Source of the DNA: an uncultured Lachnospiraceae bacterium
GTDB lineage: Bacteria; Bacillota; Clostridia; Lachnospirales; Lachnospiraceae
NCBI GenBank assembly: GCA_910587045.1
Contig: CAJULG010000002.1
Location: 1-64,000 of the forward strand
Direction of reading: 5' to 3'
DNA: 64,000 nucleotides
Shown: positions 54,267 through 62,785 of the stretch, one piece after another
Numbering within the stretch: position 1 is the first letter of the stretch
Layout: every line of letters starts with the position of its first letter
Program-made: the position numbers and the translations under genes
The notes under the pieces: generated by a model
The model's database searches: none
What the model saw: only the letters and a program-made list of their open reading frames with translations
Told to the model about the DNA's origin: nothing

Positions 54267-55634
54267 ATGTATGGCTGGATAAATTCCCTTGTTACAAGTA
54301 TCTGCTATATTTTGTTTTGCAGCATGTTTATTGATACCTTTACAGGGAGGAGGAATGGAAGGCGCTGGCAGCAATATCTTCTGCTGATAAGTGCAGTTAT
54401 CCTGATGAGCATCGCCTGTATTGGTTTAAGCAGGTGGTTATTGTTTAAACAGATCATTGTCATTATAATAACCTTTTTTACAATGTATGCTTGCTTTCAT
54501 GAGACACCCGGAAAGGTAACGCTATTTGTATTGCTGTTTCACAGCATGAGCGGCGGATTGGATTTTATTTCCTATCAGATCGTTTTACAGGCAAGCCGTC
54601 AATTAGAGGAGGCCCTGCTGCAGCTGCCGGCATTTGGCCTGTTGTGGGTCGTATTAACCCAGTTGTTGATATTTCTGTTCCTGATTCTTGTAAAATGGGT
54701 ATTTGCAAAGAGAACATCTCTGAATCTCACCAGGCAGGAATGGTTAAAAGTAATTGCATTTACTGTATTTTCTATTGTTTCTTTAGTTGAGATGTTTGTA
54801 CAGTTTGGCGTTGTGCAGAATGGGATGCAGGGAAGGGTATTTCTCTTTCTGGCCATTGGCCTGTTATGTATGAATGTTTTATTTTTCAGCCTGATTCAGG
54901 GGATATCTGTCCGTGATACTCAGCTGCAGGAGGAACGGATCTTTCGGGAGCGGGTAAAAAGTGAAACAGAACGGTATCATTCTATTTCGGAGCAGTATGT
55001 AATACAGAAAAGACGGGAGCATGAGTATAAAAATCAGATTACCTGTATGGCTGCCCTGATCAAAAATGAGAATTACCGGGAGCTGCAGTCGTACATCCAT
55101 AACCTGAACACAGGTATGCTGGCGCAAATGGATTATATTGATACGGATCATGTGATCGTGAATGCGGTTCTAAATACAAAATATCAGGAAATCAGGGAAA
55201 GAGATATTGCATTCGTATTGAAGTTTAACAATTTATCCGACGTGGATATGGAGGATGAGGATCTTGTCGTCATTCTGTCAAATCTTCTGAACAATGCGAT
55301 CGAGGCCTGTGAAATGTGTAGTGAGAAAGTGATCCGGTTCAAGTTCTTTAGTGATGAGGAATGGATTACCATTGCTGCTGCTAATTCCTGCGCTGTGGAA
55401 CCTAAACGGATCGGAAATAAATTTCAGACAAGCAAGACCGACGAAACTGCTCTGCATGGAATTGGTATTGAGAATATTAAAGAGGCAGTAAAAAAGTATC
55501 AGGGAACTTATTTGATCGATTATGAAAATCAAGTCTTTCGGTTTGTGATCCGTATTCCCCGTAAAAGAGTGCTTGACAGCTCTGGACTTCAACGCTATGA
55601 TAGAAGCAGTGCAGAATTGTGTGATTCTGCGTAG
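54267..55634 (+). CDS. agrC: AgrC-like sensor histidine kinase
   Basis: A 455-residue kinase with six or so N-terminal membrane helices (1-215), a coiled linker, the phospho-accepting His in KRREHEYKNQI and a GHKL ATPase (VILSNLLNNAIEACE, LHGIGIENIKEAVKKYQG). It starts at ATG 54267 two bases after the agrA stop. Family proteins end near VIRIPR. Here about 27 further residues follow, and their codons coincide with the TTGACA/TATGAT promoter of the pheS leader. This suggests that the natural stop was lost at the edge of the cassette. Confidence 0.9.
   Translation: MYGWINSLVTSICYILFCSMFIDTFTGRRNGRRWQQYLLLISAVILMSIACIGLSRWLLFKQIIVIIITFFTMYACFHETPGKVTLFVLLFHSMSGGLDFISYQIVLQASRQLEEALLQLPAFGLLWVVLTQLLIFLFLILVKWVFAKRTSLNLTRQEWLKVIAFTVFSIVSLVEMFVQFGVVQNGMQGRVFLFLAIGLLCMNVLFFSLIQGISVRDTQLQEERIFRERVKSETERYHSISEQYVIQKRREHEYKNQITCMAALIKNENYRELQSYIHNLNTGMLAQMDYIDTDHVIVNAVLNTKYQEIRERDIAFVLKFNNLSDVDMEDEDLVVILSNLLNNAIEACEMCSEKVIRFKFFSDEEWITIAAANSCAVEPKRIGNKFQTSKTDETALHGIGIENIKEAVKKYQGTYLIDYENQVFRFVIRIPRKRVLDSSGLQRYDRSSAELCDSA
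55573..55601 (+). promoter_or_regulatory. Strong promoter of the pheST T-box, inside the agrC 3' end
   Basis: Consensus TTGACA (55573-55578), a 17-base spacer and TATGAT (55596-55601). The transcript would start near 55608, before the T-box stem I. Confidence 0.8.
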
Positions 55635-55880
55635 GAATAAAACAAGCAGCGTAGAAGGTGCAGGAAGGAATCTATTTCCCTGCCAGAGAATAGAGGTCAG
55701 CGGCTGGAAGCCTCTTAAGAAGGAGCAGATTCTTAGTTTCACACCGGAGCTTTCTGTTTGAAGTAATAGTAGGGCAGAACGTGTGATGACGTTACACATC
55801 ATGAAAGTGTCTGTATGAATCATGCAGGAATCAGGGTGGTACCGCGATATCAGCTCGTCCCTTTTGGGGCGGGCTTTTTG
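55608..55880 (+). promoter_or_regulatory. Phenylalanine T-box riboswitch
   Basis: The T-box sequence AGGGTGGTACCGCG is at 55833-55846, followed by a terminator (AGCTCGTCCC / GGGGCGGGCT, about 55852-55875, then T residues). Upstream stem I contains AGAATAGAGGTCAGCGGCTGG, and a TTC phenylalanine codon at 55738-55740 (followed by A) is the best specifier. Uncharged tRNA-Phe would disrupt the terminator and switch on pheST. The codon choice is inference from the downstream genes. Confidence 0.88.
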
Positions 55881-55896
55881 TGTGAAACAATGAGCC

Positions 55897-56006
55897 ATGC
55901 GAGAACGGGATACGTTCTCGCATTACAAGGCTGTCTCACATGGGGCAAGCTGGCTTGCCCAAATGGGAGTAGCCTTGTAGAAATGAAAACGGAAACGTTT
56001 TCATTT
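55897..56006 (+). repeat. Three consecutive perfect hairpins after the T-box
   Basis: Hairpin A pairs 55897-55907 with 55913-55923 (ATGCGAGAACG/CGTTCTCGCAT). Hairpin B pairs ACAAGGCT (55925-55932) with AGCCTTGT (55971-55978) around GGGCAAGC/GCTTGCCC. Hairpin C pairs 55981-55991 with 55996-56006 (AAATGAAAACG/CGTTTTCATTT). None has a T tract, so they are not terminators. Confidence 0.75.
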
Positions 56007-56220
56007 GGCGAATGTCGCATCACCGAGCAATGAAATTGCGAGGTGGGATGCGAGAGGATGCGCATTGCGCGCAAAAGAAAATGGCGAATGTCGCATCACC
56101 GAGCAATGAAATTGCGAGGTGGGATGCGAGAGGATGCGCATTGCGCGCAAAAGAAAATGGCGAATGTCGCATCACCGAGCAATGGAATTGCGAGATGGGA
56201 TGCGAGAGGATGCGCATTGT
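56007..56220 (+). repeat. 76-bp tandem repeat, three copies, each a hairpin
   Basis: Copies begin at GGCGAATGTCGCATC 56007, 56083 and 56159 with a 76-base period. The first two are almost identical; the third has a few changes and stops at about 56220. Within each, CGCATCACC pairs with GGTGGGATGCG, and inside it GCAAT pairs with ATTGC. An alternative pairing joins GCGAATGTCGCATC to GATGCGCATTGCGC. pheS starts 45 bases later. Confidence 0.85.
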
Positions 56221-56265
56221 GATACCCATAGTAATTAGATGTAAAATAAAAGCAGGAGGAAAGAA

Positions 56266-57288
56266 ATGATGAAGGAAAAGCTACAGGCGATCCGGGAGGA
56301 TGCCATTGCTAAAATTGAAGCAGCGAAGGATCTGGAGGCTCTAAATGAGATCAAGGTCAGTATCCTTGGCAAGAAGGGAGATCTGACTCAGGTTCTAAAG
56401 GGCATGAAGGATGTATCGCCGGAGGATCGTCCGAAGGTGGGACAGTTGGTAAATGATACCCGTTCTGCTATTGAGGAACGTCTGGAAAACGTTAAGCGGG
56501 ATATTGCGAGAAAGCTGCGGGAAGAAAAGATGAAGAATGAAGTCATCGATGTTACCCTGCCGGGCAGAATGCAGATGAAAGGACACCGCCATCCGAACCA
56601 GATCGCCCTGGAGGAACTGGAACGGGTATTTATTGGTATGGGTTACGAAATCGTAGAAGGACCGGAGATTGAGTACGATCATTACAATTTTGAATTGTTA
56701 AATATTCCGGCTAATCATCCGGCCAAGGATGAGCAGGATACGTTTTATATTACCAAGGATATCCTTCTTCGTACCCAGACCTCACCGGTACAGGCCCGGG
56801 TGATGGAGACCGGAAGGATGCCGATCCGGATACTGGCGCCGGGACGGGTGTTCCGCTCCGACGAGGTGGATGCTACCCATTCACCATCCTTCCATCAGGT
56901 AGAGGGCCTGGTTGTAGATAAGAATATTACATTTGCAGACCTGAAAGGAACCCTGGAGCAGTTTGCAAGAGAATTCTTTGGCCCGGATACAAAGGTGAAG
57001 CTGCGTCCGCATCATTTTCCGTTTACGGAACCAAGTGCCGAAGTAGATGTCAGTTGTTTCAAGTGCGGTGGGAAAGGCTGCCGGATGTGCAAGGGAAGCG
57101 GCTGGATCGAGATCCTGGGCTGTGGTATGGTACATCCGAACGTGCTGCGGGATTGCGGGATCGATCCGGAAGAGTATTCCGGCTTTGCCTTCGGAATCGG
57201 ACTGGAGCGGGTTGCGCTGCTGAAATATGAGATAGATGATATGCGCCTGCTTTATGAAAATGATATGCGGTTTCTGAAGCAGTTTTAA
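56266..57288 (+). CDS. pheS: Phenylalanine-tRNA ligase alpha subunit
   Basis: A 340-residue catalytic subunit. The N-terminal coiled coil binds tRNA; the class II core shows THSPSFHQVEGLVVDK, EPSAEVDVSCFKCGGKGCRMCKGSGW and FGIGLERVALLKYEIDD. Attaches phenylalanine to tRNA-Phe together with PheT. AGGAGG precedes a double ATG (56266 or 56269). Control by the T-box upstream fits. Confidence 0.97.
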   Translation: MMKEKLQAIREDAIAKIEAAKDLEALNEIKVSILGKKGDLTQVLKGMKDVSPEDRPKVGQLVNDTRSAIEERLENVKRDIARKLREEKMKNEVIDVTLPGRMQMKGHRHPNQIALEELERVFIGMGYEIVEGPEIEYDHYNFELLNIPANHPAKDEQDTFYITKDILLRTQTSPVQARVMETGRMPIRILAPGRVFRSDEVDATHSPSFHQVEGLVVDKNITFADLKGTLEQFAREFFGPDTKVKLRPHHFPFTEPSAEVDVSCFKCGGKGCRMCKGSGWIEILGCGMVHPNVLRDCGIDPEEYSGFAFGIGLERVALLKYEIDDMRLLYENDMRFLKQF

Positions 57289-57336
57289 GCAGGGAACAGG
57301 AGAGAAAGGAATAGAAGATCAGGAGGTTGATATAAA

Positions 57337-59766
57337 ATGAATACACCGATTTCATGGTTAAAGGTATATGTGCCGGATTTGGATGTGGAGCTTCAGGATT
57401 ATGTAGATGCGATCACCTTATCCGGATCCCATGTGGAAAGCTGGGAGAGAAAGGATAAGAACTTAGAGAAGATTGTGGTTGGTAAAATTGAGAAAATTGA
57501 ACGCCATCCCGACGCAGATAAGTTGATCATCTGCCAGGTTGATATTGGCGCAGAGACACCGATTCAGATCGTGACCGGAGCCCCGAATCTAAAGGAAGGT
57601 GATCTTGTGCCGACAGTCCTGGATGGCGGCAGGGTTGCCGGAGGACATGATGGCGGTCCGTTACCGGAGAGTGGTATCAAAATTAAGAAAGGAAAGCTCC
57701 GGGGAGTAGAATCTGCGGGAATGATGTGTGCGATTGAAGAACTGGGATCCTCCCGGGAACTGTATCCGGAGGCACCGGAAAACGGTGTTTATGTATTTCC
57801 GGAGGATTCGGGTGTAAAACCAGGCGAAGATGCAGTTGGAGCATTAGGGCTGCATGATGCAGTTGTAGAATATGAGATAACCTCCAACCGTGTGGACTGC
57901 TTCAGTATGATCGGAATGGCAAGAGAAGCAGCGGCAACCTTTGGTCTGCCATTCCATCCGCCTGTGGTGCCGGATACTTCAAAAGGAGGCGAAGTGGAAC
58001 AGTATGCATCCGTAGAAGTGGAAGCTGCAGATCTGTGTCCAAGATATTGTGCAAGGGTTGTTAAGAATCTGAAGATCGGACCATCTCCGAAATGGATGCG
58101 GGAGCGCTTAGCAGCGCAGGGGATCCGTTCCATTAACAATCTGGTCGATATTACCAATTATGTAATGGAGGAGTATGGACAGCCGATGCATGCTTTTGAT
58201 CTGGATACGGTTGCAGATCATAAAATCGTAGTGAAGCGGGCCAAGGACGGGGATACATTTATTACCCTGGATGGACAGGAGCGGAATCTGGATTCCGATG
58301 TTCTGATGATCTGTGACGGTGAAAAGGAAATCGGCATTGCCGGTATTATGGGCGGTGAGAATTCCATGGTAACGGATAAGATCACAAATCTGCTGTTTGA
58401 GGCTGCCTGCTTTGATGGAACCAATATCCGTCTGTCTTCCAAGCGGATCGGGCTTCGTACGGATGCCTCTTCCAAATTTGAAAAGGGATTGGATCCGAAT
58501 CTGGCATTAGAAGCAGTGAACCGCGCCTGCCAGCTTGTAGAAGAGCTTGGCTGTGGGGAGGTAGTTGATGGTGTGATCGACATTTATCCGAATCCGGTGA
58601 TGCCATGGGAGCTGCCATTTGAGCCGGAGAAGATGAACCGCCTGTTAGGAATGAATATACCGGAAGCACAGATGCTGGAATATTTTGACCGTCTGGGACT
58701 GACCTATCAGAAAGAAACCAATCAGCTTATCATACCAACCTACCGGCAGGATCTGCATTGCATGGCGGATCTGGCAGAGGAGGTGGCACGTCTGTATGGT
58801 TATGATAAGCTGCCGTCTACGCTGCCTTGTGGAGAGGCGACGGTTGGAAAGAAATCCTTCGAAATGCTGGTAGAGGATGTGGTACGGGAGGTCTGTGAAA
58901 ATAACGGATTTTCCGGCAGCATGAATTATTCCTTTGAAAGTCCGAAGGTATATGATAAGCTGCTGATCCCGGAGGATTCTGAACTTCGGAATGCCATTGT
59001 GATCGCGAATCCATTAGGAGAGGACTTTTCCATTATGCGTACTATTTCCCTGAACGGAATGGTTACCTCACTGGCGACGAATTATAATCGCAGGAATAAG
59101 GAAGCCAGATTATACGAAATCGGTAATATCTATCTTCCAAAGGCACTGCCGTTGACAGAACTTCCGGAAGAGCGGAAAATGTTAACGCTTGGTATGTACG
59201 GGGATAGCGATTTCTTTACCATGAAAGGTGTGTTAGAGGAGTTGTTCCAGCGGCTTGGATTAGCCGGTGCATTTACCTATGATCCGCAGGGTGGTTATTC
59301 CTTCCTCCATCCGGGCAGACAGGCAGCGATCCGGCAGGGTGATATGGTGATCGGGTATCTGGGACAGCTTCATCCGGAAGTTGTGGATAATTATGATATG
59401 AAGGGCGAGGCCTATGTTGCGGTGATCGATCTGCCAAAGCTTGCAGAACTGGCAACCTTTGATCGGAGATATGAAGGGATAGCCCGATTCCCGGCAAGCA
59501 CCAGAGATTTAAGTATGGTGATGGATAAGAATATCTTTGTCGGGCAGGTTGAAGCAGTGATCCGCAAGCATGGCGGTAAACTCCTGGAGAGCTGCCAGCT
59601 CTTCGATGTTTATGAGGGAGAACAGATTGGCAAAGATAAGAAATCCGTTGCCTATACCATGACTTTCCGCGCAAAGGACCGGAATCTGGAGGCAAACGAA
59701 GTAAATGCCATTATGGAGAAGATGATCGAAGGCTTGAAGAAGCTGGGAATCGAGCTTCGCAGTTAA
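57337..59766 (+). CDS. pheT: Phenylalanine-tRNA ligase beta subunit
   Basis: An 809-residue subunit: EMAP-like tRNA-binding domain (about 40-155), B3/B4 editing domain (about 210-390, NNLVDITNYVMEEYGQPMHAFDLD), B5 domain, class II-like fold and the C-terminal anticodon-binding domain (RFPASTRDLSMVMDKNI). The beta subunit carries the editing site for misactivated tyrosine. AGGAGG precedes the ATG, 48 bases after pheS. Confidence 0.97.
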   Translation: MNTPISWLKVYVPDLDVELQDYVDAITLSGSHVESWERKDKNLEKIVVGKIEKIERHPDADKLIICQVDIGAETPIQIVTGAPNLKEGDLVPTVLDGGRVAGGHDGGPLPESGIKIKKGKLRGVESAGMMCAIEELGSSRELYPEAPENGVYVFPEDSGVKPGEDAVGALGLHDAVVEYEITSNRVDCFSMIGMAREAAATFGLPFHPPVVPDTSKGGEVEQYASVEVEAADLCPRYCARVVKNLKIGPSPKWMRERLAAQGIRSINNLVDITNYVMEEYGQPMHAFDLDTVADHKIVVKRAKDGDTFITLDGQERNLDSDVLMICDGEKEIGIAGIMGGENSMVTDKITNLLFEAACFDGTNIRLSSKRIGLRTDASSKFEKGLDPNLALEAVNRACQLVEELGCGEVVDGVIDIYPNPVMPWELPFEPEKMNRLLGMNIPEAQMLEYFDRLGLTYQKETNQLIIPTYRQDLHCMADLAEEVARLYGYDKLPSTLPCGEATVGKKSFEMLVEDVVREVCENNGFSGSMNYSFESPKVYDKLLIPEDSELRNAIVIANPLGEDFSIMRTISLNGMVTSLATNYNRRNKEARLYEIGNIYLPKALPLTELPEERKMLTLGMYGDSDFFTMKGVLEELFQRLGLAGAFTYDPQGGYSFLHPGRQAAIRQGDMVIGYLGQLHPEVVDNYDMKGEAYVAVIDLPKLAELATFDRRYEGIARFPASTRDLSMVMDKNIFVGQVEAVIRKHGGKLLESCQLFDVYEGEQIGKDKKSVAYTMTFRAKDRNLEANEVNAIMEKMIEGLKKLGIELRS

Positions 59767-59779
59767 GGATGGAAGAGGT

Positions 59780-60805
59780 ATGAGACTCAGTGATTTTAAT
59801 TATGAGCTTCCGGAGGAACTGATCGCGCAGGATCCTTTGGAAAAGCGGGATAATTCCAGATTGATGGTATTGCATCGGGCAACCGGGGAGCTGGAGCATA
59901 AGCATTTTTATGATGTAATAGATTATCTGAATCCGGGAGACTGTCTGGTCATCAATGATACGAAGGTCATTCCTGCCAGACTGATGGGGGCAAAGGAAGG
60001 AACCGGCGCCTCCATCGAAGTCCTTCTGTTGAAGCGAAGGGAAGAAAGGGTCTGGGAAACTCTGGTAAAGCCGGGAAAGAAAGCCAGAGCCGGCACCAGG
60101 ATCTGTTTTGGAGATGGACTGCTGACCGGAGAAGTTATCGATGTGGTCGAGGAAGGAAACCGTTTGATCCGTTTTGAATATGAAGGGATATTTGAGGAGA
60201 TTCTGGACCGGCTGGGGCAGATGCCCCTTCCGCCTTATATTACGCATCAGCTTCGGGACAGGAACCGTTATCAGACTGTATATGCCAGACAGGAGGGATC
60301 TGCAGCAGCACCGACAGCAGGCCTGCATTTTACGCAGGATCTGTTGCAGAGAATCCGGGAGAAAGGCGTCCGGATTGCCACGGTAACCCTGCATGTTGGA
60401 CTTGGCACCTTTCGTCCGGTAAAGGAGGAGAATGTGTTAGATCATCATATGCATTCGGAATTCTATATGGTGGATGGGGAGGCTGCTCAGATCATAAATG
60501 AAACAAAGGCAGCCGGAGGACGGGTGATTTCTGTGGGAACCACCAGTACCAGAACGATAGAATCCGTGGCAGAGGCAGACGGGCATATACCAGAGTCCAG
60601 TGGCTGGACGGATATCTTTATTTATCCGGGTTATTCCTTTAAGGCTGTGGATTGCCTGATCACGAACTTTCATCTGCCGGAATCCACGCTGATCATGCTG
60701 GTATCCGCTCTGGCAGACCGGGAACAGGTGCTGCATGCCTACCGGGTGGCTGTAGAGGAACGGTATCGTTTCTTCAGTTTTGGAGATGCCATGCTGATCG
60801 TGTAA
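59780..60805 (+). CDS. queA: S-adenosylmethionine:tRNA ribosyltransferase-isomerase
   Basis: A 341-residue enzyme that adds the cyclopentene-diol precursor to preQ1 in tRNA. Seen are DFNYELPEELIAQDPLEKRDNSRLMVL, GDCLVINDTKVIPARLMG, the core GSAAAPTAGLHFTQDLL and HVGLGTFRPVKEENVLDHHMHSE, and NFHLPESTLIMLVSA. It completes the queuosine genes seen at 22431-24809. AGAGG upstream of ATG 59780; 13 bases after pheT. Confidence 0.96.
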   Translation: MRLSDFNYELPEELIAQDPLEKRDNSRLMVLHRATGELEHKHFYDVIDYLNPGDCLVINDTKVIPARLMGAKEGTGASIEVLLLKRREERVWETLVKPGKKARAGTRICFGDGLLTGEVIDVVEEGNRLIRFEYEGIFEEILDRLGQMPLPPYITHQLRDRNRYQTVYARQEGSAAAPTAGLHFTQDLLQRIREKGVRIATVTLHVGLGTFRPVKEENVLDHHMHSEFYMVDGEAAQIINETKAAGGRVISVGTTSTRTIESVAEADGHIPESSGWTDIFIYPGYSFKAVDCLITNFHLPESTLIMLVSALADREQVLHAYRVAVEERYRFFSFGDAMLIV

Positions 60806-60926
60806 AAAGAACCGTTTGAAAATTTAATAAAATGGTCGAAAAATTACGAAGGGTAACCATGGGATTCACACCCTGTTCAAGGTACAATAATTGCATAGAA
60901 GGTAATTGTGAAGGAGCTGAAAAAGT

Positions 60927-61124
60927 ATGATTCGTTATGCCATGACCGTTTCGAACAGTACCGAGGATAAAGAGAATCAATCCACCAGTTATGGACTTCG
61001 GGCAATGAATGAAAAAGGAGAGGAGTTATTATCCATTCCGAATATCAGTACCAGGGAAGAGGATGTAGCTTACCTGATCGATCATTTTAATCAGATTCGT
61101 GTGCAGCGGGATCAGTTTTATTGA
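60927..61124 (+). CDS. Small conserved protein of unknown function (DUF6514-like)
   Basis: A 65-residue acidic protein (MIRYAMTVSNSTEDKENQSTSYGLRAMNEKGEELL...HFNQIRVQRDQFY) with the pattern of a small Lachnospiraceae family. GGAG ten bases upstream. Preceded by 120 bases without a gene, which include TACAAT-like elements but no convincing -35. Function unknown. Confidence 0.7.
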   Translation: MIRYAMTVSNSTEDKENQSTSYGLRAMNEKGEELLSIPNISTREEDVAYLIDHFNQIRVQRDQFY

Positions 61125-61174
61125 TTTGTCCGGGCAGCAGAGTACGTGGGGAAACAACAAAGGAGAATTCGATC

Positions 61175-61399
61175 ATGTTTCTAAGATTTGGTAAGAAGAA
61201 GGAACCATTAGAATATGACAGAACCAGGAAAAAGCCTGTGATCCATGTCAGTATCTGTACAGGGGAGCAGGTGGCAGGCTTTAAGGATATTGAAACCGGA
61301 CGGTTTGAAGATAGAATGCTGATCAAAAATGAAAAGGATCTGAAACATTTCCTGAAATTATATGGTATTGAAGAAGGAGAGCTTACCAAAGAGTGGTAA
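61175..61399 (+). CDS. Small conserved protein of unknown function
   Basis: A 74-residue protein (MFLRFGKKKEPLEYDRTRKKPVIHVSICTGEQVAGFKD...KLYGIEEGELTKEW). The lysine-rich start and the IHVSICTGEQVAGF strand are recognisable from Lachnospiraceae genomes, but no role is known to me. AAAGGAG precedes ATG 61175; an upstream extension lacks a ribosome site. Its stop lies in the right arm of the hairpin that follows. Confidence 0.7.
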   Translation: MFLRFGKKKEPLEYDRTRKKPVIHVSICTGEQVAGFKDIETGRFEDRMLIKNEKDLKHFLKLYGIEEGELTKEW

Positions 61400-61409
61400 G
61401 CTCTCCTTC
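61373..61409. terminator. 16-bp hairpin at the convergent gene ends
   Basis: GAAGGAGAGCTTACCA (61373-61388) pairs perfectly with 61394-61409. No T tract follows on either strand, so termination is unproven, but the site lies between convergent genes. Confidence 0.55.
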
Positions 61410-61447
61410 ATTGTAAAAAATAACGTACAACTTGATTGCCGGGGGAA

Positions 61448-62719
61448 TCATAAACGTTCTAAATCCTGATAGAATTCAGGATAAGAGATGTTTACCACTT
61501 CGGCTCCGGTGATTTCCGTATCCCCTTCTGCATTCAGGGCAGCGATAGCAAAGCTCATGGCAATCCGGTGGTCAAGACTGCTGTCAATGCTCGCACCGTG
61601 CAACGGTCTGCCTCCACGGATGATCATGCCATCTTCCGTACCTTCTATATCGGCGCCCATGGCAGATAAATAGCGTACCATGATATCAATACGATTGGAT
61701 TCTTTTACCTTTAGTTCCTGAGCATCCCGGATTACTGTCGTTCCATCTGCAAAGCAGGCGAGCACTGCAAGGATCGGCAGTTCATCGATCAGCTTTGGAA
61801 TTATGGCGCCTTCTATGGTGGTACCATGCAGGATGCTGGTTCGGACTGTAATATCGGCAGATGGTTCTCCGGTACGGACATTGGTCTGTTCTACGGTTAT
61901 ATCTGCTCCCATTGCCCGGCAGACCTCTAATATGCCATCCCTTGTAGGATTGATTCCTACATTCCGGATGGTAATGCAGGAATTCGGAGTAATAAGTCCG
62001 GCAACAATGAAGTAGGCGGCAGAGGAAATATCACCGGGAACAATAATTTTCTGGGCATCCAGCCGGGCTGCCGGCTGGACAGTAGCAGTGGTTCCTTCTC
62101 TGCGAATGGAGACGCCAAAGGCTTCAAACATCAGCTCCGTATGGTTCCGGGATAAATACGGTTCTGTTACGCTGGTTTCTCCCTCCGCAAACAAACCGGC
62201 TAACAGAATCGCAGATTTGACCTGTGCGGAAGCCACCGGAGAATCATAATGGATACCATGGAGAGAAGTCCCTTGAATGCAAAGCGGTGCACAGTCATTG
62301 CCATTCAGACTGGTAATATCCGCCCCCATAAGAGAAAGCGGTTCCATAATTCGCCCCATGGGACGCTTTTGAATGGATGCATCCCCGTTGATCGTACTGG
62401 TGAAGGGCTGTGCTGCCAGAATACCGGCCATCAGGCGGGTGGTAGTGCCGCTGTTTCCTACATCCAGTGTTTCACAGGGAGCCTGCAGACCGCGTAAGCC
62501 TTTTCCCTGAATACGGACAATATCTCCTGTATTCTCAATGGTTACTCCCATTTTCTGAAAACAGGAGATAGAGGAGCGACAGTCAGCTCCCTGTAGAAAG
62601 TTGCTTACTTCCGTGGTGCCATCTGCTAATGCCCCCAGCATAATACTTCTATGGGAGATTGATTTATCTCCCGGTACCGTGATCTCACCCCGTAGAGAGG
62701 CTCTGCGTTTAAATTTCAT
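61448..62719 (-). CDS. aroA: 3-phosphoshikimate 1-carboxyvinyltransferase
   Basis: A 423-residue EPSP synthase of the shikimate pathway. Seen: GDKSISHRSIMLGALADGTTEVSNFLQGADCRSS, DVGNSGTTTRLMAGILA, SAQVKSAILLAGL, LKVKESNRIDIM and DHRIAMSFAIAAL. The LAAQPF segment after NSGTTTRLMAGI resembles class II enzymes. The gene lies 66 bases downstream of tyrA on the same strand. Confidence 0.97.
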   Translation of the reverse strand: MKFKRRASLRGEITVPGDKSISHRSIMLGALADGTTEVSNFLQGADCRSSISCFQKMGVTIENTGDIVRIQGKGLRGLQAPCETLDVGNSGTTTRLMAGILAAQPFTSTINGDASIQKRPMGRIMEPLSLMGADITSLNGNDCAPLCIQGTSLHGIHYDSPVASAQVKSAILLAGLFAEGETSVTEPYLSRNHTELMFEAFGVSIRREGTTATVQPAARLDAQKIIVPGDISSAAYFIVAGLITPNSCITIRNVGINPTRDGILEVCRAMGADITVEQTNVRTGEPSADITVRTSILHGTTIEGAIIPKLIDELPILAVLACFADGTTVIRDAQELKVKESNRIDIMVRYLSAMGADIEGTEDGMIIRGGRPLHGASIDSSLDHRIAMSFAIAALNAEGDTEITGAEVVNISYPEFYQDLERL

Positions 62720-62785
62720 TGTATGCTTATTCCTTTCCTGTGTATTTCGGGCTGTTACGCACTGCTGTCTGTTTCGTGATCTGCA

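Noticed and set aside
56007..56220. Possible CRISPR array
   Set aside because: Units are contiguous without distinct spacers, and no cas gene is nearby.
56012..56269. Open frames on both strands across the 76-bp repeats
   Set aside because: They arise because 76 bp repeats shift the frame without stops. The peptides are repeat translations, lack ribosome sites and sit in an RNA leader.
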